From: Bacteroidaceae bacterium
GTDB taxonomy: Bacteria; Bacteroidota; Bacteroidia; Bacteroidales; Bacteroidaceae
Length of the DNA stretch: 36,768 nucleotides
Reading direction: 5' to 3'
Assembly (NCBI GenBank): GCA_017466325.1
Contig: JAFTUK010000046.1
Coordinates: forward strand, 1 to 36,768
Both the position numbers and the translations under genes were made by a program. This document shows positions 25,347 to 33,229 of the stretch, piece after piece. Numbering within the stretch: the first letter of the stretch is position 1; every line of letters begins with the position of its first letter. The notes beneath the pieces are model-generated. The model did no database searches. It saw nothing but the letters and a program-made list of their open reading frames with translations, and was not told where the DNA came from.

Positions 25347-26120
25347 ATGAAGCATCTGTATAAAATATTCATCCTCTTATGTTTTGCCTGTATGCCGTCT
25401 ATGGCAATGGACATGTCCAAGGATTCTGTGGACTTGCTGAAGATGCAGGCAGACTCGGCCTATGCCAATGAGGATTTTGAGAATGCGGAACGAATCTACC
25501 TCCAATTGGCAGAACAAGGTGAGAGTGCGGTAATATGCTATAATCTAGGATGTACATATTATCGTCAGGATAATATTGCCAAGGCCGTGTTGTGGTTTGA
25601 ACGTGCGGCACAGTTAGACCCTTCGGATGATGACATTCGTTTTAATCTTGCCATGGCACGCGGAAAAACCATAGACCGTATTATTCCTCGTCATGAAATG
25701 TTCTTCGTTTCGGCATGGAAGACACTTATGCACAGCCAGTCGGTAACGGAATGGGCATATTGGGCCATAGGCGCTTTTGTCATGTTCTTGTTGCTTGTGG
25801 CCTTGTACATCTATTGTTCTGCCGTGTATTTGCGTAAGGTTGGGTTCTTTGGCGCAATCATTGCTGTTCTTATGTGTGTCCTGTTCAACATACTGGCCTC
25901 CAGTCTTCGCAATTATAATAATACACACACGGCCGGAATCATAATGGAGCCTGCAGTAACGGTGAGAAGTACCCCTACAAAATCGGGTACCGATCTGTTT
26001 GTGGTCCACGAAGGCACGCGAGTGGAGATAAAGGACAACAGTATGCGTGATTGGGCTGAAATCCAGATTGCGGATGGCAAGGTAGGGTGGATCGAAAAGA
26101 GTACGTACGAGGCAATATAG
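25347..26120 (+). CDS. batE: BatE, TPR and SH3-domain membrane protein
   Basis: The 257-residue product has a signal peptide (MKHLYKIFILLCFACMPSMA), two TPR units at about 35-100 (AYANEDFENAERIYLQLAEQ, CYNLGCTYYRQDNIAKAVLW), two membrane helices around residues 128-185, and a C-terminal bacterial SH3 domain (TVRSTPTKSGTDLFVVHEG, DNSMRDWAEIQIADGKVGW). This matches BatE. The ATG at 25347 starts 8 bp after the batD stop codon; a TTG two codons earlier is less likely. Confidence 0.93.
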   Translation: MKHLYKIFILLCFACMPSMAMDMSKDSVDLLKMQADSAYANEDFENAERIYLQLAEQGESAVICYNLGCTYYRQDNIAKAVLWFERAAQLDPSDDDIRFNLAMARGKTIDRIIPRHEMFFVSAWKTLMHSQSVTEWAYWAIGAFVMFLLLVALYIYCSAVYLRKVGFFGAIIAVLMCVLFNILASSLRNYNNTHTAGIIMEPAVTVRSTPTKSGTDLFVVHEGTRVEIKDNSMRDWAEIQIADGKVGWIEKSTYEAI

Positions 26121-26128
26121 AAGTTATT

Positions 26129-26794
26129 ATGAATTTTCCATCCTTTGATACAGAACTGTTATTATATATCAATCAGTGCAATAATGTATTGATGGACACG
26201 GTCATGCTCAAGTTCAGTGATACTTGGACATGGTCTCTCTTGTTGCTGGTAGTTGTATTCGTGGTATTGCGTAACAGACCTCTGAAGGAAGCTCTTCTGA
26301 TAATACTAGGAATAGCCTTGTGCGTTTTGGTTGCAGATCAGATAAGTTCCTCACTCATAAAGCCATGGGTCGCACGTTTTCGTCCCACGCACGATCCGGA
26401 TTTGATGTTTGAAATCAGGCATATTGCCGGTAGGGCAGGGCAGTATGGATTTGTCAGTTCCCATGCTGCTAATACATTTGCCGTTGCCACATTTATGTCT
26501 CTCGTATTCCGGCATCGTCTGACTACATTATGCTTGTTTGCATGGGCTTTTGTGGTTGGATATAGCCGTATATACCTTGGTGTGCATTTTCCTCTGGATG
26601 TCTTTTGCGGAGGCATGCTTGGTATTGTGGTCGGTTATCTTGTATATATTTTGTTGCGTTTTGCAACAATCAGATTAATGCCCTCTACTCAACAGTATTA
26701 TAGCACTGCCTATACGCGCTCCGGTTTCCTGCGTGATGATATGCATATCCTGCTAACAGTAATGGCTCTGACTTTGGTGTATACCCTGTTTTAG
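26129..26794 (+). CDS. PAP2-family membrane phosphatase
   Basis: The 221-residue membrane protein is a type-2 phosphatidic acid phosphatase-like enzyme. The three signature motifs are present: KPWVARFRP (K-x6-RP), the SSHAAN segment that carries the first catalytic His, and SRIYLGVHFPLD with the second catalytic His and Asp. In Bacteroidales such enzymes dephosphorylate undecaprenyl diphosphate or lipid A. The substrate here is unknown. It lies 8 bp after batE and is probably the last gene of that operon; its stop codon directly abuts the stop codon of the AraC gene. Confidence 0.92.
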   Translation: MNFPSFDTELLLYINQCNNVLMDTVMLKFSDTWTWSLLLLVVVFVVLRNRPLKEALLIILGIALCVLVADQISSSLIKPWVARFRPTHDPDLMFEIRHIAGRAGQYGFVSSHAANTFAVATFMSLVFRHRLTTLCLFAWAFVVGYSRIYLGVHFPLDVFCGGMLGIVVGYLVYILLRFATIRLMPSTQQYYSTAYTRSGFLRDDMHILLTVMALTLVYTLF

Positions 26795-27679
26795 TTAGTT
26801 CCCTTTGCGGTATTTCAATGGTGTATATCCCGTCGCTTTGTGGAACATCCTTGTGAAGTGGTTGGGATATGCAAATCCCAGTTCCTCGGCTATTTCATTG
26901 ATAGTCATGTTGGTCTGCCTCAGCAGAACCTGGGCATGGGAAACAATCTTCCCTCGTATATATTCCTGTGCAGTAATGTGCACTTCCTTCTTTATTATAT
27001 CACCGAAGTAATTAGGGCTAAGGTCGAATTGGGCTGCACACCAGGTCACCGTGGGTTGTCCGTTTTGTGCAGGTAGTCCGCTTCCCAGATACCTGTCAAG
27101 TAATGTATCCAGTTTGCCAACCAGGGTCTCGCCTTTACGCACGCTGATGGTGTGTTGCTTCTCGAAATACCTCTTCACGTAGCTCAGCAAAGTTCCTATG
27201 CCCAAGCGTATCATTTGTCCCGACAGGTGGTCTTTGGGAGTGTTCAGTTCTGCATAAAGGTTTGCAAAGCAGTTTTTGATTACCCCATGTTCCATGTCTG
27301 TAAGGCTGATGGCCTCGGTGTAGTCCGAGTTGAAATATGAAAACATATAGAAATCGCGTCCCAATCCAGTTTTCTCCAGCAGTTCTGGTTTAAAGGCCAG
27401 CATCCATCCCTGCGGTTTTGTGGTGTAATTCATCTTCATTCCGATGCTTTGCCCCGGTCTTATCGTCACCAAAGATCCTTTTTGGTAGGGAAGTGCTTTG
27501 CCGTCTCTTATCAGTTTTCCGAAATCTTCCTCAATCATTATCAGTGCATACATATCGTATACTTTGGTGTCAAAAAGAGTAAGATCTGCACGAAACAATT
27601 CTGCCACAGCTACTTGTGGATGCAATGTCTGTGCCGAGAAGAATCGGTTGAAATCGTCGATGTTGCAGAGTTGGTACAT
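26795..27679 (-). CDS. AraC-family transcriptional regulator
   Basis: The 294-residue protein has an N-terminal ligand-binding-like region without membrane segments and a C-terminal double helix-turn-helix of the AraC type, including DLSPNYFGDIIKKEVHITAQEY and NEIAEELGFAYPNHFTRMFHK followed by GYTPLKYRKG. The N-terminal part contains a cupin-like stretch (LVTIRPGQSIGMKM). No ligand can be named. It lies 7 bp downstream of the NusG-like gene, on the same strand, so the two are likely cotranscribed. Target genes are not evident. Confidence 0.92.
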   Translation of the reverse strand: MYQLCNIDDFNRFFSAQTLHPQVAVAELFRADLTLFDTKVYDMYALIMIEEDFGKLIRDGKALPYQKGSLVTIRPGQSIGMKMNYTTKPQGWMLAFKPELLEKTGLGRDFYMFSYFNSDYTEAISLTDMEHGVIKNCFANLYAELNTPKDHLSGQMIRLGIGTLLSYVKRYFEKQHTISVRKGETLVGKLDTLLDRYLGSGLPAQNGQPTVTWCAAQFDLSPNYFGDIIKKEVHITAQEYIRGKIVSHAQVLLRQTNMTINEIAEELGFAYPNHFTRMFHKATGYTPLKYRKGN

Positions 27680-27686
27680 TGTATGC

Positions 27687-28583
27687 TTATGATTGTATGG
27701 ATAGGTACTTCTTTACAAAATCAATTGTATTGTTGCTTTTCAGATTTGATAGCAGCTGTTCAATCGCTATTTCCACATGTTCATATTCTTCTTTTGGGTG
27801 TTCTAACAATCGATGAGCCATTATCAGATATGTCAATAGCTTTGCTTTATAGTTATTTGTGTCCGGTATCAGGTTGCTGTACCTCGCAATGAATGTCCGT
27901 AAGGCTTTTATGTCTGTGTCTGTCAGTCCCAAATCTGTTTTCTTGTTGGCGATTGCAGTATCCAGTCTTTTTTGGAAGGCATCGAATTTTTTGTAAGCAT
28001 GCTTTCCCGTAGGAGCGAAATGTAATATTTCCAGGAATTCCGGGGCTATGCTCATGGTGGGAATGGCAACAATGTCGCTGATCTGTACCAAGACTCGCCC
28101 TCCGTCTTTCCCCTGTTCGGAAATCAAGGTACCTTCTATGCCACGAAATGGACCGTCAATTACTCTTACCACATCTCCTTTTGTCATATCCACTTCTTTG
28201 GGACTGAGAAAGGGAACATTGTTCTGGTACATGCTTACAGTCCTCATGAAATAGCCCATTTGTTTGTCTGGAACTACCAGATAGTGGCTATGTTCAATGG
28301 ATAGGTCCATGGAGTCCTTGTTTAAAACAGGTCTTCTCTGGTATATCGGTCGCACTCCCTTATTGCATTCACATACCCGCACCATTTCTATCTCATGGCA
28401 GTGAACGAATAGTAAATCCAGAACCAATGCCTTCTCCCTGCTTACCTTCTTTTCTTTGACGGAAGCTGTTGATTGGAATGTCGGAAAGAAGAATTCTAAC
28501 CCTTCTCTCGTCATTATCTCCCGTATTCTGCTTATGCTGGTTGACGTCTTCAGTACAAACCATTTTATCGGTGTTCCCGTCAT
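27687..28583 (-). CDS. NusG/UpxY-like transcription antiterminator with C-terminal extension
   Basis: The 298-residue protein starts MTGTPIKWFVLK, the NGN-domain opening of NusG-like proteins (normally W-Y/F-V-L-K), and carries a KOW motif at about residues 133-158 (KGDVVRVIDGPFRGIEGTL). UpxY proteins of Bacteroides prevent premature termination in capsule operons. Here the protein is about 100 residues longer than a typical UpxY; residues 196-298 form a helical region with no motif I recognise. The gene lies upstream of, and pointing away from, the capsule genes at 30360. The start at 28581-28583 gives the standard N-terminus. Role in capsule expression is inference. Confidence 0.88.
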   Translation of the reverse strand: MTGTPIKWFVLKTSTSISRIREIMTREGLEFFFPTFQSTASVKEKKVSREKALVLDLLFVHCHEIEMVRVCECNKGVRPIYQRRPVLNKDSMDLSIEHSHYLVVPDKQMGYFMRTVSMYQNNVPFLSPKEVDMTKGDVVRVIDGPFRGIEGTLISEQGKDGGRVLVQISDIVAIPTMSIAPEFLEILHFAPTGKHAYKKFDAFQKRLDTAIANKKTDLGLTDTDIKALRTFIARYSNLIPDTNNYKAKLLTYLIMAHRLLEHPKEEYEHVEIAIEQLLSNLKSNNTIDFVKKYLSIQS

Positions 28584-28604
28584 ATAGATGATGCCTTTAC
28601 ATTG

Positions 28605-28636
28605 CAAATATACGCAATAATCATCATTTTACCAAA
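28605..28636 (-). promoter_or_regulatory. Promoter of the NusG-like/AraC pair
   Basis: Minus strand: TTTG (28636-28633), 20 nt, TATATTTG (28612-28605). Both boxes match the Bacteroidetes consensus, with a ~20-nt leader to the ATG. Confidence 0.8.
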
Positions 28637-28709
28637 TTATATTCTTTAGGGAAGTAATAAGGTTGGTTAAATAACTTATCTAAAATTTCTGTAATACAAT
28701 TATTTTTGC

Positions 28710-28717
28710 TACATTTG
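28710..28717 (+). promoter_or_regulatory. -7 element before the Rpn nuclease gene
   Basis: TACATTTG matches TAnnTTTG; TTTC lies 20 nt upstream as a possible -33 box. The bases after it, tcgcgat, also follow the -7 box of the capsule promoter at 30220. Confidence 0.6.
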
Positions 28718-28767
28718 TCGCGATAAAGGTAAAGAGAAAATTGCATAACTGGTAAAAAGGAGGTAAG

Positions 28768-29643
28768 ATGGCAACATATATACGTTTTGACTGGGCAATG
28801 AAGCGTCTTTTGCGCGACAAGGCCAATTTCTCGGTTCTTGAAGGATTGCTCACTACGCTATTGAACGAGAAGATAACCATCCGGAAGTTGCTTGAAAGCG
28901 AGAGCAACCAGGAGGACGAGTTTGACAAGTATAATCGTGTGGATATCCTTGCCGAAGATTCCCAAGGACGTCTGCTCCTTTTCGAAATTCAGAACAACAA
29001 CGAGTATGCCTATTTCCAGCGTATGCTCTTTGGTGTTTCAAAACTGGTCACCGAATATATTCGTCGTGGCCAGGGTTACGAGAACATACGCAAGATTTAC
29101 AGTATCAATATCGTTTACTTTGCTTTGGGGGCAGGAAAGGATATTGTCTATCATGGAACCACCGAGTTCCGGGGTATTCATGATAACGACATTCTTCAGT
29201 TGTCTCCCTTCCAACGCGAAACCTTCAAGGTAGATACAGTGAGTCAGTTATATCCGGAATATTACATATTGCGTGTCAACGATTTCAATAAGTGGTCACG
29301 TGTTCCATTGGAACAATGGATTTATTTTCTTAATACCGGTGAAATTCCCGATGAAGCCGACGCTCCAGGACTTAGCGAGGCTCGTGAACGCCTTCAGCTG
29401 ACATCCCTTTCAAGAGCAGACTTGAATGCGTACTATAGACATTTGGACAATGTCGTGATACTTCGCGACAACATCAACACAGAGCGTGCAGAGGGTCGTG
29501 CAGAGGGTCGTGCAGAAGGTCGTGCAGAGGGTCGTGCAGAAAGCTGTGCAGAGATAGCTCGAAAGATGAAAGAGAGTGGGGTGGATTTGGTATCTATAGT
29601 CAAGTTCACTGGACTTAGCATGGAAGAAGTGGAGAATTTGTAG
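28768..29643 (+). CDS. Rpn-family PD-(D/E)XK nuclease (putative transposase-type)
   Basis: The 291-residue protein belongs to the PD-(D/E)XK 'putative transposase' or Rpn group, recombination-promoting nucleases. The N-terminal FDWAMKRLLRDKANF and the core NRVDILAEDSQGRLLLFEIQNN are the family signature, with Asp and Glu-x-Gln in place of the usual Glu-x-Lys. The C-terminus contains an Arg-Ala-Glu-Gly repeat (29485-29544). An AAAAAGGAGG sequence precedes the ATG by 7 nt, a strong ribosome binding site that is rare in this window. It is flanked by a promoter and a terminator, so it is an independent unit next to the capsule locus. Its activity and targets are unknown. Confidence 0.9.
   Translation: MATYIRFDWAMKRLLRDKANFSVLEGLLTTLLNEKITIRKLLESESNQEDEFDKYNRVDILAEDSQGRLLLFEIQNNNEYAYFQRMLFGVSKLVTEYIRRGQGYENIRKIYSINIVYFALGAGKDIVYHGTTEFRGIHDNDILQLSPFQRETFKVDTVSQLYPEYYILRVNDFNKWSRVPLEQWIYFLNTGEIPDEADAPGLSEARERLQLTSLSRADLNAYYRHLDNVVILRDNINTERAEGRAEGRAEGRAEGRAESCAEIARKMKESGVDLVSIVKFTGLSMEEVENL
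29485..29544 (+). repeat. 12-bp in-frame tandem repeat encoding Arg-Ala-Glu-Gly
   Basis: Five units of cgtgcagagggt (with small changes) begin at 29485, 29497, 29509, 29521 and 29533. Being a multiple of three, length changes would keep the frame. A sixth, diverged unit follows. Confidence 0.9.
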
Positions 29644-29665
29644 TTTTACTCTTCGACATTTATAT

Positions 29666-29695
29666 AAGGCTGGTTCCACAGGAATCGGCCTTTTT
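29666..29695 (+). terminator. Terminator of the Rpn gene
   Basis: AAGGCTGGTTCC pairs with GGAATCGGCCTT over 12 positions with two G-U pairs and a 4-nt loop (acag), followed by a T5 tract. It starts 23 nt after the stop codon. Confidence 0.9.
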
Positions 29696-29724
29696 CGCAT
29701 ATTATACACCTTTACTTGCATAAT

Positions 29725-29761
29725 CCCAAATCGCTCATTAGACTGTTATGTGCTAACGAAG
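29725..29761. repeat. Diverged copy of the TCATTAG hairpin repeat
   Basis: Contains cccaaatcgctcattag, an 11-nt loop actgttatgtg and ctaacga. It is an inverted, diverged copy of 30125-30159 (shared aaatcgct and cattag) and related to 1211-1254 and 11300-11328. Confidence 0.65.
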
Positions 29762-29800
29762 CCTTCTTTTTGTCATTTGTTTCGTCGCTTCTCGGTTACA

Positions 29801-29881
29801 ATGGTCCCCCATTGCGCCCTCAAAGTGCCAGAACACCTGTTGAATTATATCCGACCTTTTCTCGCCAAGGCTGACTTCTAA
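29801..29881 (+). other. Short open frame, possible gene remnant
   Basis: An ATG at 29801 opens 26 codons (VPHCALKVPEHLLNYIRPFL within it) to TAA at 29879. The frame is open upstream as well. The peptide looks protein-like but I cannot assign it; a degraded transposase or other gene end is possible. No ribosome binding site or promoter is visible. Confidence 0.2.
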
Positions 29882-29915
29882 CGAGTTAGAGTCCGCTCCA
29901 TTGGCTTAACGAAAA

Positions 29916-29965
29916 GGTTCAAAAATAAAGACCATTATCACCATAACGCTAATGACCGATTTGGG
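29916..29965. repeat. Copy of dispersed ggttcaaaaataaag...cataacgctaatgacc repeat
   Basis: Aligns in the same orientation with 34520-34568 over about 50 bp (ggttcaaaaataaag, ttatcaccataacg, aatgac shared) and its right half with 1225-1254. Confidence 0.8.
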
Positions 29966-30014
29966 ATTATAGGTTCTGCTGACTTTTTCTGGGCACATCC
30001 CAAGTATCCCCAAA

Positions 30015-30076
30015 GTGTTGATACGACAACACGCGAGTGTTGACGCAACAACAGAACAGTGTTGTCGGGGCAACAA
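30015..30076. repeat. Three tandem GTGTTG/CAACA mini-hairpins
   Basis: GTGTTG at 30015, 30037 and 30059 is each time followed after six bases by CAACA. The period is 22 bp. The first has a perfect 6-bp stem. The pattern mirrors the set at 6923-6991. Confidence 0.8.
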
Positions 30077-30124
30077 AGAATTGCCCTCCCATACGTCACC
30101 CATACGTCACAAGAGGGATGACGG

Positions 30125-30159
30125 TCTCATTAGCGCGTAACGGTCTAATGAAGCGATTT
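30125..30159. repeat. TCATTAG hairpin repeat
   Basis: Tcattag and ctaatga form a perfect 7-bp stem around cgcgtaacggt, the same 11-nt loop as at 11300-11328. Confidence 0.75.
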
Positions 30160-30219
30160 GTGTTTATTATATTTTTACACTTTTTTTTGCAACGTTCCTC
30201 TAATGTGGTTTTTTTTTGG

Positions 30220-30359
30220 TATCTTTGTCGCGATATATACATATTATCGTGGCAGTTTTTCCCAAGTTTGGCTGCTTGCTTTAGATAATCATCAGTAACT
30301 CAATGAATTAGTTGTTCGTTGGGGAAGATTTCTTGTGTTACATTATAATTTAGCATAAA
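30220..30359 (+). promoter_or_regulatory. Capsule operon promoter and 130-nt leader
   Basis: TATCTTTG (30220-30227) is a good -7 box following a long T run; no clear -33 TTTG is seen at the usual distance. The leader to the capE ATG at 30360 is about 125 nt, long for this window, and is where an UpxY-type antiterminator would be loaded. I see no ribosome binding site and no clear terminator hairpin in it. Confidence 0.6.
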
Positions 30360-31412
30360 ATGTCTGTCTTTAATGGTAAAACCCTGCTTATAACAGGAGG
30401 AACCGGTTCATTCGGTAATGCAGTATTAAACCGTTTTCTCAACACCGATATTGCTGAGATACGTATTTTTTCTCGTGACGAGAAGAAACAGGATGACATG
30501 CGTCATGAATATCAATTGCGTTATCCGGAAGTTGCGGCTAAGGTTAAGTTTTTCATTGGTGATGTCCGTTCTTTGGAATCATGCCGTTCAGTAATGTCTG
30601 GTGTAGATTATGTTTTTCATGCTGCTGCATTGAAACAGGTTCCCTCTTGTGAGTTTTTCCCTATGGAGGCAGTAAAGACCAATGTTATCGGTACAGACAA
30701 TGTCCTGACTGCAGCAATAGAAAACAATGTAGAGTCCGTTATATGTCTTTCTACGGATAAGGCCGCTTATCCCATTAATGCCATGGGTATCTCCAAAGCG
30801 TTGGAGGAGAAAGTGGCTGTAGCTAAAAGTAGAAATTCCCGTAATACAAGAATTTGTTGCACCCGTTATGGTAACGTGATGTGCTCTCGTGGCAGTGTCA
30901 TTCCATTGTGGATAGAACAAATCCGAAAAGGCAACCCCATTACAATAACAGAGCCCAGTATGACTCGTTTTATAATGTCTCTGGATGAAGCGGTAGATTT
31001 GGTGTTGTTTGCTTTCGAACATGGAAAAAACGGAGATATTCTTGTACAAAAAGCACCTGCTTGTACCATACAGACTCAGGCAGAGGCTGTATGTAGAATC
31101 TTTGGTGCTAATGCAGATGACATCAAAGTTATTGGTATTCGCCATGGAGAGAAAATGTATGAGACTCTCTTGACTAACGAAGAATGTGCAAAGGCTGAGG
31201 ATATGGGTAATTTCTATAGAGTGCCAGCTGACAACCGAACCCTAAACTACGACAAATATTTCACAGAGGGAGATTTGAATCGGGTCACGCTTACTGAATT
31301 TAATTCAGACAACACTGTACGTCTCGATTTGGAGCAGACAATTGCCAGGATTGTTTCTTTGGAATACATTCAGCAAGAATTGTCCTCACAGTTAAAGTCT
31401 GGTATCAAATAG
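30360..31412 (+). CDS. capE: UDP-GlcNAc 4,6-dehydratase/5-epimerase (CapE/FnlA type)
   Basis: This 350-residue SDR enzyme converts UDP-GlcNAc to a UDP-4-keto-6-deoxy-L-talo sugar, the first step to UDP-L-FucNAc. Marks are TGGTGSFG (residues 12-19) for NAD(P) binding and STDKAAYPINAMGISK (131-146), where the usual catalytic Tyr of the SDR Y-x3-K pair is Met142 with Lys146; this Met is the known hallmark of the CapE/FnlA group. Length fits the family (about 340-345). capF follows 13 bp later and capG completes the pathway, so the three genes define a UDP-FucNAc module for capsule or O-antigen. Confidence 0.93.
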   Translation: MSVFNGKTLLITGGTGSFGNAVLNRFLNTDIAEIRIFSRDEKKQDDMRHEYQLRYPEVAAKVKFFIGDVRSLESCRSVMSGVDYVFHAAALKQVPSCEFFPMEAVKTNVIGTDNVLTAAIENNVESVICLSTDKAAYPINAMGISKALEEKVAVAKSRNSRNTRICCTRYGNVMCSRGSVIPLWIEQIRKGNPITITEPSMTRFIMSLDEAVDLVLFAFEHGKNGDILVQKAPACTIQTQAEAVCRIFGANADDIKVIGIRHGEKMYETLLTNEECAKAEDMGNFYRVPADNRTLNYDKYFTEGDLNRVTLTEFNSDNTVRLDLEQTIARIVSLEYIQQELSSQLKSGIK

Positions 31413-31425
31413 TTTTAGGAAAAAC

Positions 31426-32574
31426 ATGAAGATCCTTGTGACAGGAGCAAAGGGATTTGTAGGTAAAAATCTTTGTGCTCAACTGAATAACATTCGTGAA
31501 GGGAAATGTCGTGTCTACAACTTGCCATTCAATATAGATGCGGTTTATGAGTATGATTTGGACAATGGCACAACCGATTTGGAGCAATGGTGTGCTGACT
31601 GTGATTTCGTCTTCAACCTTGCAGGAGTAAACAGACCGCAGAATCCCGAAGAATTCATGCTGGGCAATTTCGGCTTTGCTTCTCAGTTGCTTGAATTTTT
31701 GAAAAAGTCAGGCAACACATGTCCTGTCATGATTAGCTCATCCATACAGGCAGAACTGGACAATCCTTATGGTGAGAGCAAGCGGGCCGGTGAGCAGTTG
31801 ATGTTTGAATATGCAAAGGATACAGGGGCAAAAGTTCTTGTATATCGTTTTCCAAATCTATTTGGCAAATGGTGTCGCCCCAACTACAACAGTGCTGTAG
31901 CAACGTTTTGTAACAACATTGCCAATGGTTTGCCCATTCAAGTCAATGATCCCAATGTCACATTGCGCCTCTGTTATATTGACGATGTTGTTGACGAAAT
32001 GATTTCTGCATTAACGGGAACCGAGCACAGAGCAGGAAACTTCTGCTTTGTTCCTGTGGTTCATGAGGTAAAGTTGGGTGAAATCGCAGAATTGTTGTAT
32101 AAATTCAAGGAAATGCCCCAGTCATTGGGTGTTCCCACATTAAGCAACGCATTTGAAAAGGCACTTTATAGTACCTTCTTAAGTTATTTTCCCAAGGAAA
32201 AGTTCATTTATCCAGTAAAAATGAACATAGACTCAAGAGGTTCATATACAGAACTTATCCGTTCAGCACATAATGGACAGTTTGCCGTCAATATCTCCAA
32301 ACCAGGTATCACAAAGGGGCAGCATTGGCATCACACCAAGAACGAGAAGTTCATTGTAGTTCATGGTCATGGTCTTATTCAGCTACGCAAACTTGGTACC
32401 GATGAAATTATAGAGTTTGAGGTGTGTGGGGATAATATCCAGGTTGTAGAGATGATACCAGGGTACACCCATAACATTATAAACCTATCGGATACAGAGG
32501 ATCTTGTAACCGTCATGTGGGCAAATGAATGTTTTGACCCCTCTCGTCCAGACACGTACTTCGAAGAGGTGTGA
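31426..32574 (+). CDS. capF: CapF-type reductase/epimerase with C-terminal cupin
   Basis: CapF is a bifunctional enzyme: a C-terminal cupin epimerises C3 and an N-terminal SDR domain reduces the C4 keto group with NADPH, making UDP-6-deoxy-L-TalNAc. The 382-residue product begins MKILVTGAKGFVGKNL (Rossmann motif) and has NPYGESKRAGEQL with the Tyr-x3-Lys pair. The cupin from about residue 265 carries KGQHWHHTKNEKFIVVHGHG, which supplies the Zn-binding His residues. Length is close to that of Staphylococcus CapF (369). Its stop is followed by a 655-bp noncoding stretch before capG. Confidence 0.94.
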   Translation: MKILVTGAKGFVGKNLCAQLNNIREGKCRVYNLPFNIDAVYEYDLDNGTTDLEQWCADCDFVFNLAGVNRPQNPEEFMLGNFGFASQLLEFLKKSGNTCPVMISSSIQAELDNPYGESKRAGEQLMFEYAKDTGAKVLVYRFPNLFGKWCRPNYNSAVATFCNNIANGLPIQVNDPNVTLRLCYIDDVVDEMISALTGTEHRAGNFCFVPVVHEVKLGEIAELLYKFKEMPQSLGVPTLSNAFEKALYSTFLSYFPKEKFIYPVKMNIDSRGSYTELIRSAHNGQFAVNISKPGITKGQHWHHTKNEKFIVVHGHGLIQLRKLGTDEIIEFEVCGDNIQVVEMIPGYTHNIINLSDTEDLVTVMWANECFDPSRPDTYFEEV

Positions 32575-32652
32575 GGAGGGTAGAGAGAATAAGGAAAGTA
32601 GAGAAAGAAGAGTAAACGATTAACATTTAACATTTAACGTTTAGCGAAATAT

Positions 32653-32813
32653 AAATCAACCAGATTAAACAGACCTTAGACAGATATGTCCGTTTTAGAG
32701 ATTATAGTGCTTTGCACTTGGGACTATGTCCTTGATAGATTCTATTTGTAAGAAAACAAACGAGTTTGCTTTATTCCAAAGATAATCAATCAGGTAATCT
32801 CTAAATCTTCCGT
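32653..32813 (+). ncRNA. Candidate structured RNA/repeat, copy A
   Basis: Closely matches 36492-36653; two blocks of about 41 and 45 nt are identical. TTAGAGATTA (32695-32704) pairs exactly with TAATCTCTAA (32795-32804). Inside lie GTGC-ttt-GCAC, GGAC-tat-GTCC, and a stem GATAGATT/AATCAATC that encloses CAAA-cgag-TTTG. The overall shape is cloverleaf-like. Strand is a guess from the neighbouring genes. It could be an expressed RNA, a mobile DNA hairpin or a processing site. Confidence 0.5.
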
Positions 32814-33063
32814 GTCATCTTGTTGAAGTATTAAACCATCAACAACTTCTGTGTTTTCTGTGCTTTCTGTGTGCGATAAAAATCCTTCCGTTTGCATCCG
32901 TGTCATCGTGTAGATAAAACGATAAAAAGGATTCGTTCGATTCGTGTGATTCGCGTTCAAGAAAAATCATTAGTGGTGTTGTTATATAGACCGCGAATCT
33001 ACCGAATCTACCGAATGTGGGTGATAACGTAAAAACCTCACTGCCAACAGTTGACACTACGCT

Positions 33064-33095
33064 TTATTCGCGTTCGCTCATCAAGCTAAAGCAGT
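33064..33095. repeat. 32-bp inverted repeat, left arm
   Basis: Its reverse complement begins actgctttagcttgatgag and matches 36279-36310 with one mismatch in 32. The arms enclose capG, the broken AAA-ATPase gene and the four-helix-bundle gene. Confidence 0.85.
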
Positions 33096-33229
33096 CTGTG
33101 TGAGACCAAAACATCCGTAAGAATCCAATCCATCCCTTTCCATCCCGCTCATCCGCTCACCGCTCACCGCTCACCTCTCATCCTCTCACCCTCTCTTCGT
33201 TCCCCGTTCATCAGCATTAAAAATAATCC

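Larger units (their letters stand above)
32575..33229. other. 655-bp repeat-rich noncoding gap inside the capsule locus
   Basis: No gene is seen. It contains purine-rich repeats (32578-32615), att-aac repeats (catttaac, 32622-32640), the structured repeat 32653-32813, short gattcg/accgaat repeats near 32936-33015, one arm of a 32-bp inverted repeat (33064-33095), and gctcacc 7-mers (33147-33195). It separates two consecutive steps of one pathway. Confidence 0.75.

Noticed and set aside
28768-29643. Intact insertion sequence around the Rpn gene
   Set aside because: No terminal inverted repeats or target duplications were found at its ends.
29725-30227. Invertible capsule promoter as in Bacteroides fragilis
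   Set aside because: The promoter lies outside the imperfect inverted copies, and no invertase gene is in the window.
32653-32813. tRNA gene from the cloverleaf-like shape
   Set aside because: No T-loop or anticodon arm of normal size, no CCA end, and the stem lengths do not fit.
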